A DNA stretch of 64,000 nt, taken from assembly GCA_017303395.1 (NCBI GenBank), contig JAFLBN010000009.1, positions 92,746 through 156,745 on the forward strand, written 5' to 3'. Position numbers and translations under genes: made by a program. This stretch comes from Chitinophagales bacterium. GTDB lineage: Bacteria > Bacteroidota > Bacteroidia > Chitinophagales > Chitinophagaceae. Shown here piece by piece: positions 8,512-18,700 of the stretch. Every line of letters begins with the position of its first letter. The first letter of the stretch is position 1. Under the pieces are notes generated by a model that was not told the DNA's origin, did not search any database, and was given only the letters and a program-made list of their open reading frames with translations.

Positions 8512-9429
8512 TTACTTGATGTTGTTATACTTTTGAATATTTGGGATATCTAGCTGTTGCAGCATTGATATGTATTTTGTTTTTTCACCTTGCTCTTCTT
8601 GCGCTACAAGGCTGGCAAACTCATCAGATTTTGCACTGAAGAAAAATTGCAACAGTATAGAACTTGGATTTTCCCTGTTAAGCTGTACAAGTTGTGGTAG
8701 TGTTTCCAATATTAGTTTACGGCTTTCTGCAGGCTTGGTAGACATCTTGTCAAGCCCCTCTCTGTGTATGTTGTACCAGATAGCACGGAAAGCTTTGAAA
8801 CGTGGATTCAGCATCTGGTCTATAATCCAATAGCGATTCTTATTACCATCAACTGCTTTCCAGCCTGTTATTGCTTTCCCCGATTCAGGTGCATTGTTAA
8901 CTATGTTCTGTGCTTTTTTGAAATAGTCTGTACCACCGTTTGGCGCAAAACTGTCATAGTCCAATCCTATAACAAGGTATGCATAGTATGCAAGTGTAGC
9001 CGTAAGGTTGGATGCAAAAGGATCGTTACCAACTATTCGGTTATCATCAAACTGTAGTGGTGTAAACTGATTGAAGCGAAACTTGAATTCCCTGTCTATA
9101 AAATTGACTAAAGAAGAATTATAGCTGGTATTGAATACAGGTCGCGATGCCTGAATATTGAGTGTAGCCTCAAACGCATCCTGTTCTATCTGCGATGTCA
9201 GGTTGATGAGTATGTTACATTCAATGCGTTCATTGGTTTGAAACTGATCGGTAGTCCATTTGCGCGTGTTCATAAACTCGGAAATATTACGTTCCATACC
9301 AATGAATACCTGCTTGTCTATACCTTGAATACGGTCATACATCACTTTTACCTTACAGTTCAGCTCTTGTGCAAAACTATTGATGGCAACCAGTGAAAGC
9401 AGTAATATATTAAACAGCTTTTTCTGCAT
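8512..9429 (-). CDS. porD: T9SS protein PorD (DUF4835 family)
   Basis: 305 residues with signal peptide MQKKLFNILLLSLVAINSFAQ. The mature part starts ELNCKVKVMYDRIQGIDKQVF and continues with NEPS-like conserved blocks (FEATLNIQASRPVFNTSY, FASNLTATLAYYAYLVIGLDYDSF) typical of DUF4835/PorD. PorD is required for type IX secretion in Porphyromonas and is conserved across T9SS-bearing Bacteroidota. The gene overlaps the end of coaBC by 20 bases, so translation is probably coupled. The presence of five T9SS cargo genes in this window agrees with this role. Confidence 0.87.
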   Translation of the reverse strand: MQKKLFNILLLSLVAINSFAQELNCKVKVMYDRIQGIDKQVFIGMERNISEFMNTRKWTTDQFQTNERIECNILINLTSQIEQDAFEATLNIQASRPVFNTSYNSSLVNFIDREFKFRFNQFTPLQFDDNRIVGNDPFASNLTATLAYYAYLVIGLDYDSFAPNGGTDYFKKAQNIVNNAPESGKAITGWKAVDGNKNRYWIIDQMLNPRFKAFRAIWYNIHREGLDKMSTKPAESRKLILETLPQLVQLNRENPSSILLQFFFSAKSDEFASLVAQEEQGEKTKYISMLQQLDIPNIQKYNNIK

Positions 9430-10627
9430 GTATCAGATCTGTTATACGGGTTACAATTGCATCAGCCACAGCTTGTTTGCTTTGCAATGGTAATTCCAGT
9501 TGGGTTCCTTGTTTATCTATTAAAGTTACTTTATTTGTATCATGCCCGAAGCCAGCCCCTGCATCTTTTAACGAATTCAATACAATCATATCGGCATTCT
9601 TACGGTTCATCTTATCCATTGCATGATGCAATTCGTTGGTAGTTTCCAATGCAAAACCTACTAACAACTGTCCTGCTTTTTTAGAAGAGCCGAGTGTTGC
9701 AAGTATGTCTTTGTTCTTTACCAATTGTATATCTAACGTATCGCCCTGCTTTTTTATTTTTTCAGGGGCTTTATTTGCAGGTTTATAATCTGCAACCGCC
9801 GCAGATAATACTGCTATATGTGTATCTGAAAAAGCTGCTGTACAGGCATTATACATCTCTTCAGCACTTTCTACATTGATGGTCTGTATGCCTGCCTTAT
9901 GGGTGTGCAAATGGCTAGGACCCAATACCAGTGTCACTTGTGCACCTGCATCTGCCAGTGCTTCGGCAATGGCGATGCCCATTTTGCCGGTAGAGAAATT
10001 GCCAATAAAACGAACAGGGTCTATACGTTCATAAGTAGGGCCTGCGGTTACAAGGGCTTTCTTCCCATTTAACAGGCTATTGTTTTTTTTTTGAAAGTAG
10101 CCTGCCAGAAAAGTTGCCAGTTCTTCGGGCTCAGCCATGCGGCCTTCACCTATCAGTCCGCTTGCAAGCTCTCCGTGTGCTACAGGAATAATTGTATTGC
10201 CATAGCTGCGTACTTTTTCAAGATTGTTTTTGGTGCTTTGATGCAGCCACATATCCTCGTCCATAGCAGGTGCTATGAATACAGGGCAAATAGCAGACAG
10301 ATACACGGCACATACCAGATTGTCGCAAAGGCCATTGGCCATTTTAGCAAGCGTATTGGCACTGCAAGGTGCTATCAGCATGGCATCTGCCCAACGGCCA
10401 AGCTCTACATGGTTGTTCCATGCACTACCATCGGCTACATTGCTATATACAGGGTGTTTTGACACCGTGGCTAATGCAAGCGGACTGACAAATGCTTCTG
10501 CTGCTGAGGTTGTAATAACGCGTACCTCCGCACCTGCTTTTATAAGCAAACGCACCAACTGAGGTGTTTTGTAAGCAGCAATGCTGCCTGTTACTGCCAG
10601 CACAATTTTTTTACCTGCTAATTGCAT
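9410..10627 (-). CDS. coaBC: Bifunctional phosphopantothenoylcysteine decarboxylase / phosphopantothenate-cysteine ligase
   Basis: 405 residues, the normal length. The N-terminal flavoprotein (CoaC) half has GSIAAYKTPQLVRLL, the SAANTLAKMANG-like segment (APCSANTLAKMANGLCDN) and the APAMDEDMW motif. The C-terminal ligase (CoaB) half starts near residue 190 (ALVTAGPTYERIDPVRFI) and includes SAAVADYKP and GFALET. It performs two steps of coenzyme A synthesis in the cytoplasm. In many Bacteroidota rpoZ precedes coaBC; none is present here. Confidence 0.95.
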   Translation of the reverse strand: MQLAGKKIVLAVTGSIAAYKTPQLVRLLIKAGAEVRVITTSAAEAFVSPLALATVSKHPVYSNVADGSAWNNHVELGRWADAMLIAPCSANTLAKMANGLCDNLVCAVYLSAICPVFIAPAMDEDMWLHQSTKNNLEKVRSYGNTIIPVAHGELASGLIGEGRMAEPEELATFLAGYFQKKNNSLLNGKKALVTAGPTYERIDPVRFIGNFSTGKMGIAIAEALADAGAQVTLVLGPSHLHTHKAGIQTINVESAEEMYNACTAAFSDTHIAVLSAAVADYKPANKAPEKIKKQGDTLDIQLVKNKDILATLGSSKKAGQLLVGFALETTNELHHAMDKMNRKNADMIVLNSLKDAGAGFGHDTNKVTLIDKQGTQLELPLQSKQAVADAIVTRITDLIHAEKAV

Positions 10628-10708
10628 AGTAATATTTTGTATGCGAGCCTTTTGGCTTGCTCTGCAAGGTACAGATTTTTAGAAGATATTCATTTTGTAG
10701 CAAGCTCC

Positions 10709-11062
10709 TTACCGAGCCGATTGTATGTGAATAATCACATAGGCTAGGATTATCAATAAAAGAATTACAACTATTGCTACCCAAGCCCAGTAATTGTCTT
10801 TAATGGCTTTGGAGCGCCTGCGTGGTTTTTTTCTTATTTGTTGCTGCAGTTCACGGTTCAGCTTGTTGGTTATTTCACGGCTTTCGTTGGCGGGTATGGT
10901 ATGCAAGCCTTCCAATGCATCTGCTTCTATGCCTGTTTCAGACAACCACATTTCTACCTCATGCTGTTGTTCGGCCGATAGGTTGCCGTCAAAATATGCC
11001 TGTAGCATATCTTCGGTCAGCTTATCGCTTTTGCGGTTCCATATGTTGTCCTTACCGTTCAT
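10709..11062 (-). CDS. Short anti-sigma-factor-like membrane protein
   Basis: 117 residues. The N-terminal ~45 residues (LTEDMLQAYFDGNLSAEQQHEVE) look like the cytoplasmic zinc-less anti-sigma helix bundle seen next to Bacteroidota ECF sigma factors. A basic stretch (RKKPRRRSKA) precedes one membrane helix near 90-112 (WVAIVVILLLIILAYVII). Only about 5 residues extend past the helix, so there is almost no periplasmic sensor domain. Its ATG overlaps the sigma factor stop (TAATG), indicating translational coupling. The anti-sigma role is inferred from this arrangement. Confidence 0.6.
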   Translation of the reverse strand: MNGKDNIWNRKSDKLTEDMLQAYFDGNLSAEQQHEVEMWLSETGIEADALEGLHTIPANESREITNKLNRELQQQIRKKPRRRSKAIKDNYWAWVAIVVILLLIILAYVIIHIQSAR

Positions 11063-11616
11063 TATTTCTTTTGCGTCAGTATCAGTTTCAGGTTGCGTTT
11101 CCCATTTTGAATATAGCTCTTTACCTGTTCAAAGGTAAATTTTGTATGCTCCATTATCTGTTTATAGCTCTGCTTTTGCATGTAGAAGAGTTGTATACAC
11201 AGTTTTTGTTCAGGTTCCAGCTTCTGTATGGCATCTTGCATAGCTTCAAGTGTTGCCTCTTTCCATACACGGTCTTCCTTATCGTCTTCTGTTGCAGATA
11301 CATTATACAATACAGCTTCGTCTGTATGATAATGTTTGTCTCTCAATTGTTGCAAACAGTAATTGCGCATCAGCACATATAGCCATCCCTTAAAGTTTTG
11401 AATATCATCTTTGGGCAGGTGAGATATTGCCTTCATGAATACATGCTGTACAGCGTCCTCTGCTGCAGTTTTGTCCTTCAGGTATTTCATAGCCACACCT
11501 AGCAGCAACATTGTGTAGCGTTGCAGCAGCAGCCCCATCAGCGTATTGTCTCCGCTTTTTCTGAAGGCGCTCAGCAGTTCTTCATCGGTTTTATATGTAG
11601 TTTCTCCTGTCGGCAA
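11062..11616 (-). CDS. ECF-type RNA polymerase sigma factor
   Basis: 184 residues. Region 2 includes AMKYLKDKTAAEDAVQHVFMKA and the FKGWLYVLMRNYCLQQLRD segment. Region 4 has LEPEQKLCIQLFYMQKQSYKQI followed by a helix-turn-helix. The first usable start is TTG at 11616, because an in-frame stop lies just upstream and the next ATG is about residue 28, inside region 2. The coupled downstream gene encodes the likely partner anti-sigma protein. The target promoters are not known. Confidence 0.85.
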   Translation of the reverse strand: MPTGETTYKTDEELLSAFRKSGDNTLMGLLLQRYTMLLLGVAMKYLKDKTAAEDAVQHVFMKAISHLPKDDIQNFKGWLYVLMRNYCLQQLRDKHYHTDEAVLYNVSATEDDKEDRVWKEATLEAMQDAIQKLEPEQKLCIQLFYMQKQSYKQIMEHTKFTFEQVKSYIQNGKRNLKLILTQKK

Positions 11617-11730
11617 ATGACAAACTATATGCTATAGAAGCAAGAAACAGCAATTTCCACAAAAATGACGATTAACTGTTTGTATATAATAATGTTTTAT
11701 TGCATTTTTAGTGTCAAATATCAACTACCT

Positions 11731-12600
11731 ATGATAAACAGACTACCTGTATTTCTGCTATTATTTGTTCTTGCTTTTTCCGGTAGCTTCCAATCTTTCG
11801 CTAAGGAAGATTATATAAAACAAGGTTATGTTAAGCAAAGCCGTCTTCCTTATAGCCTTCATAAATTCCAATTGGGTATATCTTCATTTGCAGCTAGCTC
11901 TTATTATAAGGGCGATTTTGTAAGCTATATAGGTGGTAACTATAAAAGTGTTTACTACGATGGGCCGTCAACTTCCAAAGGAGGGCTTGGTGTAACACTA
12001 GGCACGCATTCCCGTTTGTTGAGGATGGGTAAAGCAACTGTATTGACCTGGGATTTGGATTTCATGTACGGGTGGACATATTGGAAAGGTATAGGTCAGG
12101 GGTTCTATAGAGAAAGAGAATGGACCAATGGTGCAGTGACAACACAAATGGCATTGCCTACTGGTATTAGCCTGAGGTTTGGCTCAGACGCTGCGCGTGA
12201 AAAAAATCAGCGCTTCTGCTTCAATTTTGGTGGCGGTGTTATGCCTATGTACAACAAAACAAGACTGGAGGATACAGGAAAGAAAAATCCGAATGTGCAG
12301 AAGTTTTTCGGGCTTACGCCATATATGCGATTTGAAGTGGGCATATTTGCAGGTATCTGTTGGAAACTGCGTGTAAACTATAACTTCGGCGACTTCAAAC
12401 TGATTGATGATAATGACAACTGGCATGAAAACAATCCGTTTGGTGTTGATAATTTCAACCTGAGAGGAAAAACAGGGTTGAATGTATCATTGATTATGAT
12501 GCCTTTCTCTTACGACTGGCCGGATAACGGTTGGTGGAATAATTCCCGAACATCTACCAAAATGTGGAAGGGGTGGAAGGCGCGAAACAAAACAGATTAA
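11731..12600 (+). CDS. Putative outer-membrane beta-barrel protein
   Basis: 289 residues from the ATG at 11731. A longer frame opens at 11665, but the signal peptide MINRLPVFLLLFVLAFSGS starts at 11731. The mature protein is rich in Tyr, Trp, Gly and alternating hydrophobic residues (e.g. ISSFAASSYYKGDFVSYI, FMYGWTYWKGIG), as in outer-membrane barrels. No named family is recognised with confidence; related Bacteroidota proteins are called DUF6089-like or outer-membrane beta-barrel proteins. It is divergent from the sigma factor gene. Confidence 0.6.
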   Translation: MINRLPVFLLLFVLAFSGSFQSFAKEDYIKQGYVKQSRLPYSLHKFQLGISSFAASSYYKGDFVSYIGGNYKSVYYDGPSTSKGGLGVTLGTHSRLLRMGKATVLTWDLDFMYGWTYWKGIGQGFYREREWTNGAVTTQMALPTGISLRFGSDAAREKNQRFCFNFGGGVMPMYNKTRLEDTGKKNPNVQKFFGLTPYMRFEVGIFAGICWKLRVNYNFGDFKLIDDNDNWHENNPFGVDNFNLRGKTGLNVSLIMMPFSYDWPDNGWWNNSRTSTKMWKGWKARNKTD

Positions 12601-12629
12601 CGCCTCAATCTTTTTATCTTTAGCCATCT

Positions 12630-14354
12630 ATGAAAAGATGGCTATTTTTTTGCTTCTCGCTGTTGTTGGCATCTGCCAATGCACAGGACTTTGAAACAGT
12701 GTTTGAACGTAGTGGCGGCACCCAATCTGTCACATATCAGCAGCTGATAAAGTATTATCATGAGCTGGATGAACAATATGCTACCATACGCATGGCAGAA
12801 GCAGGTGAAACCGATACTTACTATCCGCTGCATGTAGTGTATTATAGCAACGATGCGGGTTTTGATATAGCCGAGTGGAAGGCTAAGAATAAACTGATAA
12901 TACTGATAAACAACGGCATACATCCCGGAGAGCCCGATGGTATAGATGCCAGCATGATGTTGCTGCGCGATGCTGCACAGGGCAAAATAAAAGTACCCGA
13001 TAATGTAGTGTTGGCAGTGATTCCCGTATTCAATATTGGTGGTATGCTGAATCGTGGCAGCCATAGCCGTGCCAATCAAAACGGCCCACTGGAATATGGT
13101 TTCAGGGGTAATGCACAGAACCTTGATCTGAACAGAGACTTCATGAAGATGGATGCTAAAGAAACGCAAAGCCTTGTATCACTGTTCCGCAGTCTCGACC
13201 CCGATATATTTATTGATAACCATGTAAGCGATGGAGCAGATTACCAGCATGTAATGACACTGCTTACAACACAGTACGATAAACTTGGTGGTGTGATGGG
13301 CAAATACCTGAAAGAAAATCTGGAACCTTCTGTGTACAGAGAAATGAAGAAGAAGGACTACGACCTTGTACCTTATGTAAATCATTGGGGGCATACACCG
13401 GAGCAGGGTTGGCTGGCTTTTCATGAAGGTCCGCGTTTTGCAAGTGGATTTGCAGCACTGTATCATACTTTTTCTTTTGTCAGCGAAACACACATGCTGA
13501 AACCGTTTAAGCAGCGTGTAGAAGCCACCTATACAATGATGAGCAGCTTTATACGTATTGCAGGTGCTGACGGTGCAGAGATACAGAAAACAAGAGCCAG
13601 GCAAAAAGCAGCCTATATGAAGCAATCTGCCATACCTATAGCATGGGTGTCCGATTCTTCAAGCCATTCTACCATCACCTTCAAAGGCTATGAAAGTGGT
13701 TTCAAACCAAGTGATATATCTGGTAAGCCAAGATTGTATTACGACAAAGAGAAGCCTTATACCAAACAGATAACGTACTACGATCATTACAAGGCATCAC
13801 AGACGGTTGCTGCGCCGCGCGCATATTATGTGCCACGTGGCTGGGGCAGGGTAGTAGAGAGGCTGAAAGTGAACAATGTGATGATGCAGGAAGTGCAGTC
13901 AGATACATTGATGCAACTGGGCGTATATATTATAGCGGGTTATGAAACATCTCCGCGACCGTACGAAGGGCATTATTTGCACAGTAAAGTAAGGGTAAAG
14001 TATGAGAAGCAATTTGTGAAACTATATAAAGGCGATTATATCGTTTCGCTCAATCAGCCATCTGCACGCTATCTGGTAGAAGTGCTGGAACCTACGGCAC
14101 CGGATGCATTCTTTGCCTGGGGCTTTTTTGATGCCATACTGCAACAGAAAGAATACTTCAGTGATTATGTATTTGAAGATGAAGGTGCAAGGCTGCTACA
14201 GGCAGACAAAGCATTGCAACAAAAGCTGAACGAGCAGAAATCAGCAGATGCAAAATTTGCAGAAGATGGCGAAGCACAGCTTGATTTTGTGTACAAAAAC
14301 TCGCCATACTACGAGCCTGTACACATGCGCTATCCTGTTTTCAGGTTAGATTAG
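12630..14354 (+). CDS. M14-family zinc carboxypeptidase, secreted
   Basis: 574 residues with signal peptide MKRWLFFCFSLLLASANAQ. The M14 zinc site is visible: His98 and Glu101 in GIHPGEPDG and His198 in IDNHVSDGADY. The substrate-binding LDLNRDFMK segment lies between them, and the probable catalytic Glu is in SFVSETHML. A C-terminal region of about 200 residues follows the catalytic domain. It should cleave C-terminal residues from peptides in the periplasm or outside the cell. No T9SS domain is present. The 3' end overlaps the convergent pterin dehydratase gene by 9 bases. Confidence 0.88.
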   Translation: MKRWLFFCFSLLLASANAQDFETVFERSGGTQSVTYQQLIKYYHELDEQYATIRMAEAGETDTYYPLHVVYYSNDAGFDIAEWKAKNKLIILINNGIHPGEPDGIDASMMLLRDAAQGKIKVPDNVVLAVIPVFNIGGMLNRGSHSRANQNGPLEYGFRGNAQNLDLNRDFMKMDAKETQSLVSLFRSLDPDIFIDNHVSDGADYQHVMTLLTTQYDKLGGVMGKYLKENLEPSVYREMKKKDYDLVPYVNHWGHTPEQGWLAFHEGPRFASGFAALYHTFSFVSETHMLKPFKQRVEATYTMMSSFIRIAGADGAEIQKTRARQKAAYMKQSAIPIAWVSDSSSHSTITFKGYESGFKPSDISGKPRLYYDKEKPYTKQITYYDHYKASQTVAAPRAYYVPRGWGRVVERLKVNNVMMQEVQSDTLMQLGVYIIAGYETSPRPYEGHYLHSKVRVKYEKQFVKLYKGDYIVSLNQPSARYLVEVLEPTAPDAFFAWGFFDAILQQKEYFSDYVFEDEGARLLQADKALQQKLNEQKSADAKFAEDGEAQLDFVYKNSPYYEPVHMRYPVFRLD

Positions 14355-14576
14355 TTTATCAATATCGTTTGCCAATGCTAGGTCTTTATCGGTAACGATA
14401 TTGCCTGCGTCGTGCGTGCTCAGCCATATTTCTACCGTACTCCAAACATTCGTCCATTTGGGGTGGTGATTATGTTTTTCGGCAAGTATGGCAACGCGTG
14501 TCATAAAGGCAAATGCTTCAGAGAAATCTTTGAATTGAAAGCGCTTGTAAAGCGTATTGTTTTCTTCTTTCCACAT
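14346..14576 (-). CDS. 4a-hydroxytetrahydrobiopterin dehydratase (PCD/DCoH family)
   Basis: 76 residues, short but containing the full core. The active-site motif EKHNHHPKW is present (two adjacent His, then Pro-Lys-Trp), followed by VEIWLSTHDAG. The family dehydrates 4a-hydroxytetrahydropterin to recycle the cofactor of aromatic amino acid hydroxylases, or acts in pterin metabolism more widely. No phenylalanine hydroxylase gene is nearby. The SET-domain gene lies 22 bases upstream on the same strand. Confidence 0.9.
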   Translation of the reverse strand: MWKEENNTLYKRFQFKDFSEAFAFMTRVAILAEKHNHHPKWTNVWSTVEIWLSTHDAGNIVTDKDLALANDIDKLI

Positions 14577-14598
14577 AGTATCAGGATTATGACTAAAG

Positions 14599-14991
14599 TT
14601 AGTCTTTTACATCAAACCAAACGGGTGTGGCATTGTCCCAATCGCCATTATAATTGATGGTTAGTTCTTCTCTTTCTGCTATAGCACGTACTGTTTTGAT
14701 GATGATGATTTTCTCATCATAGTTCATGAAGTATTCGCAGTTGGAAGTATAAGAGTGATTGTAAACAGAAACATATCCCTGTGCCATACAGCATTGGTTG
14801 GGGTTTTCAGGCGGTGTCCATTCGAAAATATAATCGTGCAGCAGGGTTTTATCCAGTAGTATTCTCTCTTCCGCACTCATTATGATGACAGGCGATACCT
14901 CAATTATCGTATCTGCTTCTATTGCCTCCAGTGTAAAAACACCGCGCCCTTTGTTTGCAGTAGTATCTATGTATAGAGAATGCAGTATCAT
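14599..14991 (-). CDS. Small SET-domain protein (putative lysine methyltransferase)
   Basis: 130 residues. The N-terminal KGRGVFTLEAIEADTIIEVSPVI matches the SET-N region (GRGVFA... type). SVYNHSYTSNCEY is the NHS signature and EELTINYNGDW is the C-terminal Y-containing motif. Stand-alone bacterial SET proteins are predicted SAM-dependent lysine methyltransferases; the target is unknown. The gene is probably co-transcribed with the pterin dehydratase gene downstream. Confidence 0.82.
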   Translation of the reverse strand: MILHSLYIDTTANKGRGVFTLEAIEADTIIEVSPVIIMSAEERILLDKTLLHDYIFEWTPPENPNQCCMAQGYVSVYNHSYTSNCEYFMNYDEKIIIIKTVRAIAEREELTINYNGDWDNATPVWFDVKD

Positions 14992-15023
14992 ACTACAAAT
15001 GTCTTTTGAATATGCATTAAAAC

Positions 15024-15055
15024 AAAAACATCCCGCAAATATTGCAGGATGTTTT
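15024..15055 (-). terminator. Terminator after the DUF6580 gene
   Basis: Inverted repeat AACATCCCGCAA / TTGCAGGATGTT with one mismatch, followed on the minus strand by T-rich sequence (TTTTGTTTTAAT). It lies just downstream of the DUF6580 stop. Confidence 0.8.
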
Positions 15056-15075
15056 GTTGTATGATGTAATGAAGA

Positions 15076-15624
15076 TTATGCGTTTTGCACTTGTGTGCTT
15101 ACAGCTTTCTTTGCCAGATGGTAAGTGCCGAATAATACTACACTACCTATAAGGTCTGTAACAAGGCTGTTTTTGTAGAAAGGTATAGCATCAATAAACG
15201 TCTTGGCAAGACCGCTCATTGCATAGCCATTCCAACCTGCCAGATAGTAACCAAAGTTTGATACTACGAAGAAGATGAAAGAACCAATGAGTGAATAACC
15301 CAATACTTTAACGCCCGTTACATTGCCCATTTTAGTACCCAGGAATGTAGTGAGTGCCATACCGCCATATACAAATAACTGGTCTATACCATAGAAACCT
15401 TTAATGCCTGTAAACAGGGTAAAGTATAAATCGGCCAGGAACATAGCAGCCAGTGGCAGTATGTAAGCATATTTTTTATCGGCAATAACAGCACCGCCAA
15501 ACAGGCCTACAGCCGCTATTGGCGTGATGTTCGGTATGAACATTTCTGCAGAAATAATGCGCATAACGGCAGCAGCCAGTATTAAACCCGCAGCCAGTAT
15601 AATATTTGTATAGTTACGTTTCAT
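15076..15624 (-). CDS. DUF6580 family putative transport membrane protein
   Basis: 182 residues with five or six hydrophobic segments. The sequence MFIPNITPIAAVGLFGGAVI, the loop FTGIKGFYGIDQLFVYGGMAL and the SNFGYYLAGWNGYAM segment fit the Bacteroidota DUF6580 family, which resembles ECF-transporter S components. The substrate is unknown and no EcfA/EcfT genes are nearby. A TAnnTTTG-type box (TACTTTTG, 15632-15639 on the minus strand) lies only 7 bases before the ATG, suggesting its own promoter and a very short leader. Confidence 0.78.
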   Translation of the reverse strand: MKRNYTNIILAAGLILAAAVMRIISAEMFIPNITPIAAVGLFGGAVIADKKYAYILPLAAMFLADLYFTLFTGIKGFYGIDQLFVYGGMALTTFLGTKMGNVTGVKVLGYSLIGSFIFFVVSNFGYYLAGWNGYAMSGLAKTFIDAIPFYKNSLVTDLIGSVVLFGTYHLAKKAVSTQVQNA

Positions 15625-15631
15625 CTTACGT

Positions 15632-15639
15632 CAAAAGTA
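15632..15639 (-). promoter_or_regulatory. -7 promoter box for DUF6580
   Basis: TACTTTTG on the minus strand fits TAnnTTTG. It lies in the 76-base gap between the secA stop and the DUF6580 start and would give an almost leaderless transcript. Confidence 0.45.
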
Positions 15640-15700
15640 TAAAGTCGGAAGCAATTATTAAAAAACAAAAATTCACATATCCCCAATTGTCATAAAAGGG

Positions 15701-18700
15701 CTATTGTAAGCCCCTGCCATGACAACTTTTATATTTCTTACCACTACCGCAAGGGCAAGGGTCATTTCGGCCTATTTTAGGGCCTGCCTGTACCGGTGTG
15801 CGCCTTACTGCTGTGTCCTCATTGTATATATCCTGTTCGTCTGCAGCGTAGTCTTGTCCTGCTTCGTCTATCTCTTCTTTGTTCATCTGCAGCTCGCTCA
15901 TATCTGTATGATGCGGAATCTCATCTACAGCCTGTGGTGGCGCATCCTGCATTGGTATGCCGGCACGCAGCAGGAATGATGTGATGGTTTTGTTTGTTTC
16001 CAGCATCATTTGTTTAAACAGGTTGAACGCTTCGAATTTGTAGATCAACAGCGGGTCTTTCTGTTCGTACGATGCCATCTGTACAGAATTGCGCAGGTCG
16101 TCCATAGCACGCAGGTGGTCTTTCCACGCATCATCTATCAGTGCCAGTGTCATATTCTTTTCCAGTGTCTGGTATACACTGCGGCCGTTAGTGGCAACAG
16201 CTTCTTTCAGGTTGGCATATACCTGTATGCCACGAATACCATCTGTAAACGGAATAACGATGTTTTCAACACGGTCGCCGTTTTCATTCAGTATCTGTGT
16301 AAGTGCAGGCAGTATGTTTTCACTTATAGCAGCAGTTTTGCGTGCGTAGTATTCTTTTACCTGATTGTACAGTTTATCACCTATTGCAGTCAGGTCACCT
16401 TTTGCAAATTCATCTTCTGTAATGCCTTGTGGTTCCATAGCAAGATGCATCATTACATCCAGTTTGAATGCTTCAAAGTCTCTGCTGTCTTCAAACTTGG
16501 TAGCAGTATCTATGCACACATCATACATTGCATTGTCGATGTCTATTGCAAGACGGTCGCCAAACAATGCGTGGTTGCGGCGTTTGTATATAACGTCGCG
16601 CTGAGAGTTCATTACGTCATCGTATTCCAGCAGGCGCTTACGTATACCAAAGTTGTTTTCTTCTACTTTCTTCTGTGCACGCTCAATAGATTTGGTAATC
16701 ATGCTGTGTTGCAGCACCTCACCATCTTTATGTCCCATTTTATCCATCAGCGATGCAATGCGTTCAGAACCGAACAAGCGCATCAGATCATCTTCCAGTG
16801 ATACGAAGAATTGAGATGTACCCGGATCGCCCTGACGGCCGGCACGACCACGCAACTGGCGGTCTACACGACGGCTTTCGTGGCGTTCTGTACCTATGAT
16901 GGCAAGGCCACCTGCTTCCTTCACACCCGGCCCCAGCTTGATATCCGTACCACGGCCTGCCATGTTGGTAGCTATGGTTACAGCACCTGTCAAGCCCGCT
17001 TCTGCTACTACCTGTGCTTCTTTAGAGTGTTGTTTCGCATTTAGTACGTTGTGCGGTATTTTCTTTTGCTGCAGCATACGGCTCAGCAATTCTGATACCT
17101 CTACAGATGTAGTACCTACCAGTACGGGGCGGCCTACACCACGTAGTGCTTCTATCTCGTCGATAACAGCTTTATACTTCTCGCGTTTTGTTTTGTAAAC
17201 AAGGTCTTGCTGGTCTTTACGAGCTATCGGTACGTTTGTAGGAATAGCTACTACGTCCAGTTTATAGATTTCCCAAAGTTCGCCTGCTTCCGTTTCTGCA
17301 GTACCCGTCATACCACCCAGTTTGTGGTACATACGGAAGAAGTTTTGCAGCGTGATGGTAGCGAATGTTTGTGTAGCGGCTTCAACCTCTACGTTTTCTT
17401 TCGCTTCTATTGCCTGATGCAAACCATCGCTATAGCGGCGGCCATCCAGTATACGGCCTGTTTGTTCGTCAACGATTTTTACTTTACCGTCCATTACCAC
17501 ATACTCCACGTCTTTTTCAAACAATGTGTATGCTTTCAGCAATTGCTGAATAGAGTGGATGCGGTCTGCTTTTATCGAATATTCCTGCAATAGCGCGTCT
17601 TTGCGTTGTGCTTTTTCTTCAGGAGATACGTTCATGTTTTCAATTGCAGTAAGCCCTGTTGCAATATCCGGCAGGATAAAGAAGTTAGGGTCTTCGCCTG
17701 ATTGGGTAATCAGTGCAAGGCCTTTTTCTGTAAGGTCTACGCTGTTTTGTTTTTCTTCTATGTAGAAGTATAGTTCAGAGTCCACCACAGGCATATTGCG
17801 TTTTTGCTCGCCTATGAAGTAGTTTTCTGCTTTTTGCAGTATTTGCTTATTACCTTCTTCGCTCAGGAATTTGATAAGTGCAGTGCTCTTTGGCAAGCCT
17901 CTGTATGCACGATACAAGTGCAGGCCACCGTTGTCTTTGTCTGCTTTACCTTCAGCTATCAGTTTCTTAGCTTCTGTAATGCTGTTATTAATAACACGTT
18001 TCTGTGCTTCAATCAGTTTTTCAATGCGTGGCTTCAGTATATGGAACTGTTGCTCATCGCCACGTGGCACAGGGCCTGATATGATAAGCGGTGTACGCGC
18101 ATCATCCACCAGTACACTATCCACCTCATCCACCATTGCATAGTGGTGCTTGCGCTGCACTTTTTCATCCGGGTGGTGCACCATGTTATCGCGCAGATAG
18201 TCAAAACCGAACTCGTTATTGGTACCGTATGTGATATCTGACAAATACGCTTTGCGGCGCATTGGAGAGTTTGGCTGGTGTTTATCTATACAATCAACCG
18301 TCAGACCGAGGAATTCGAACAGTGGTCCGTTCCACTCCTGGTCACGACGAGCCAGATAATCATTCACCGTTACTATGTGTACACCTTCGCCCGGAAGTGC
18401 GTTCAGGTATGCGGGCAGGGTAGATACGAGTGTTTTACCCTCACCCGTAGCCATTTCCGCAATTTTACCTTCGTGCAGGGTAAGGCCACCTATCAGCTGT
18501 ACATCATAGTGTACCATGTTCCATGTTACAGTATTACCTGCAGCCTGCCATGTATTGCTGAAGTGGCACATATCGCCTTCTATACGTATGTAGTCTTTTT
18601 CAAGCGCCAGTTCTTTATCCAGTTCTGTAGCTTTCGATACGATAACCGGATTTTCTTTCAACCTGCGGGCTGCTTCTTTTACTACTGCAAAAGCCTGCGG

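Noticed and set aside
11665-11730. Longer N-terminal extension of the outer-membrane barrel protein
   Set aside because: The signal peptide is at the ATG at 11731; the extension would put 22 extra residues before it.
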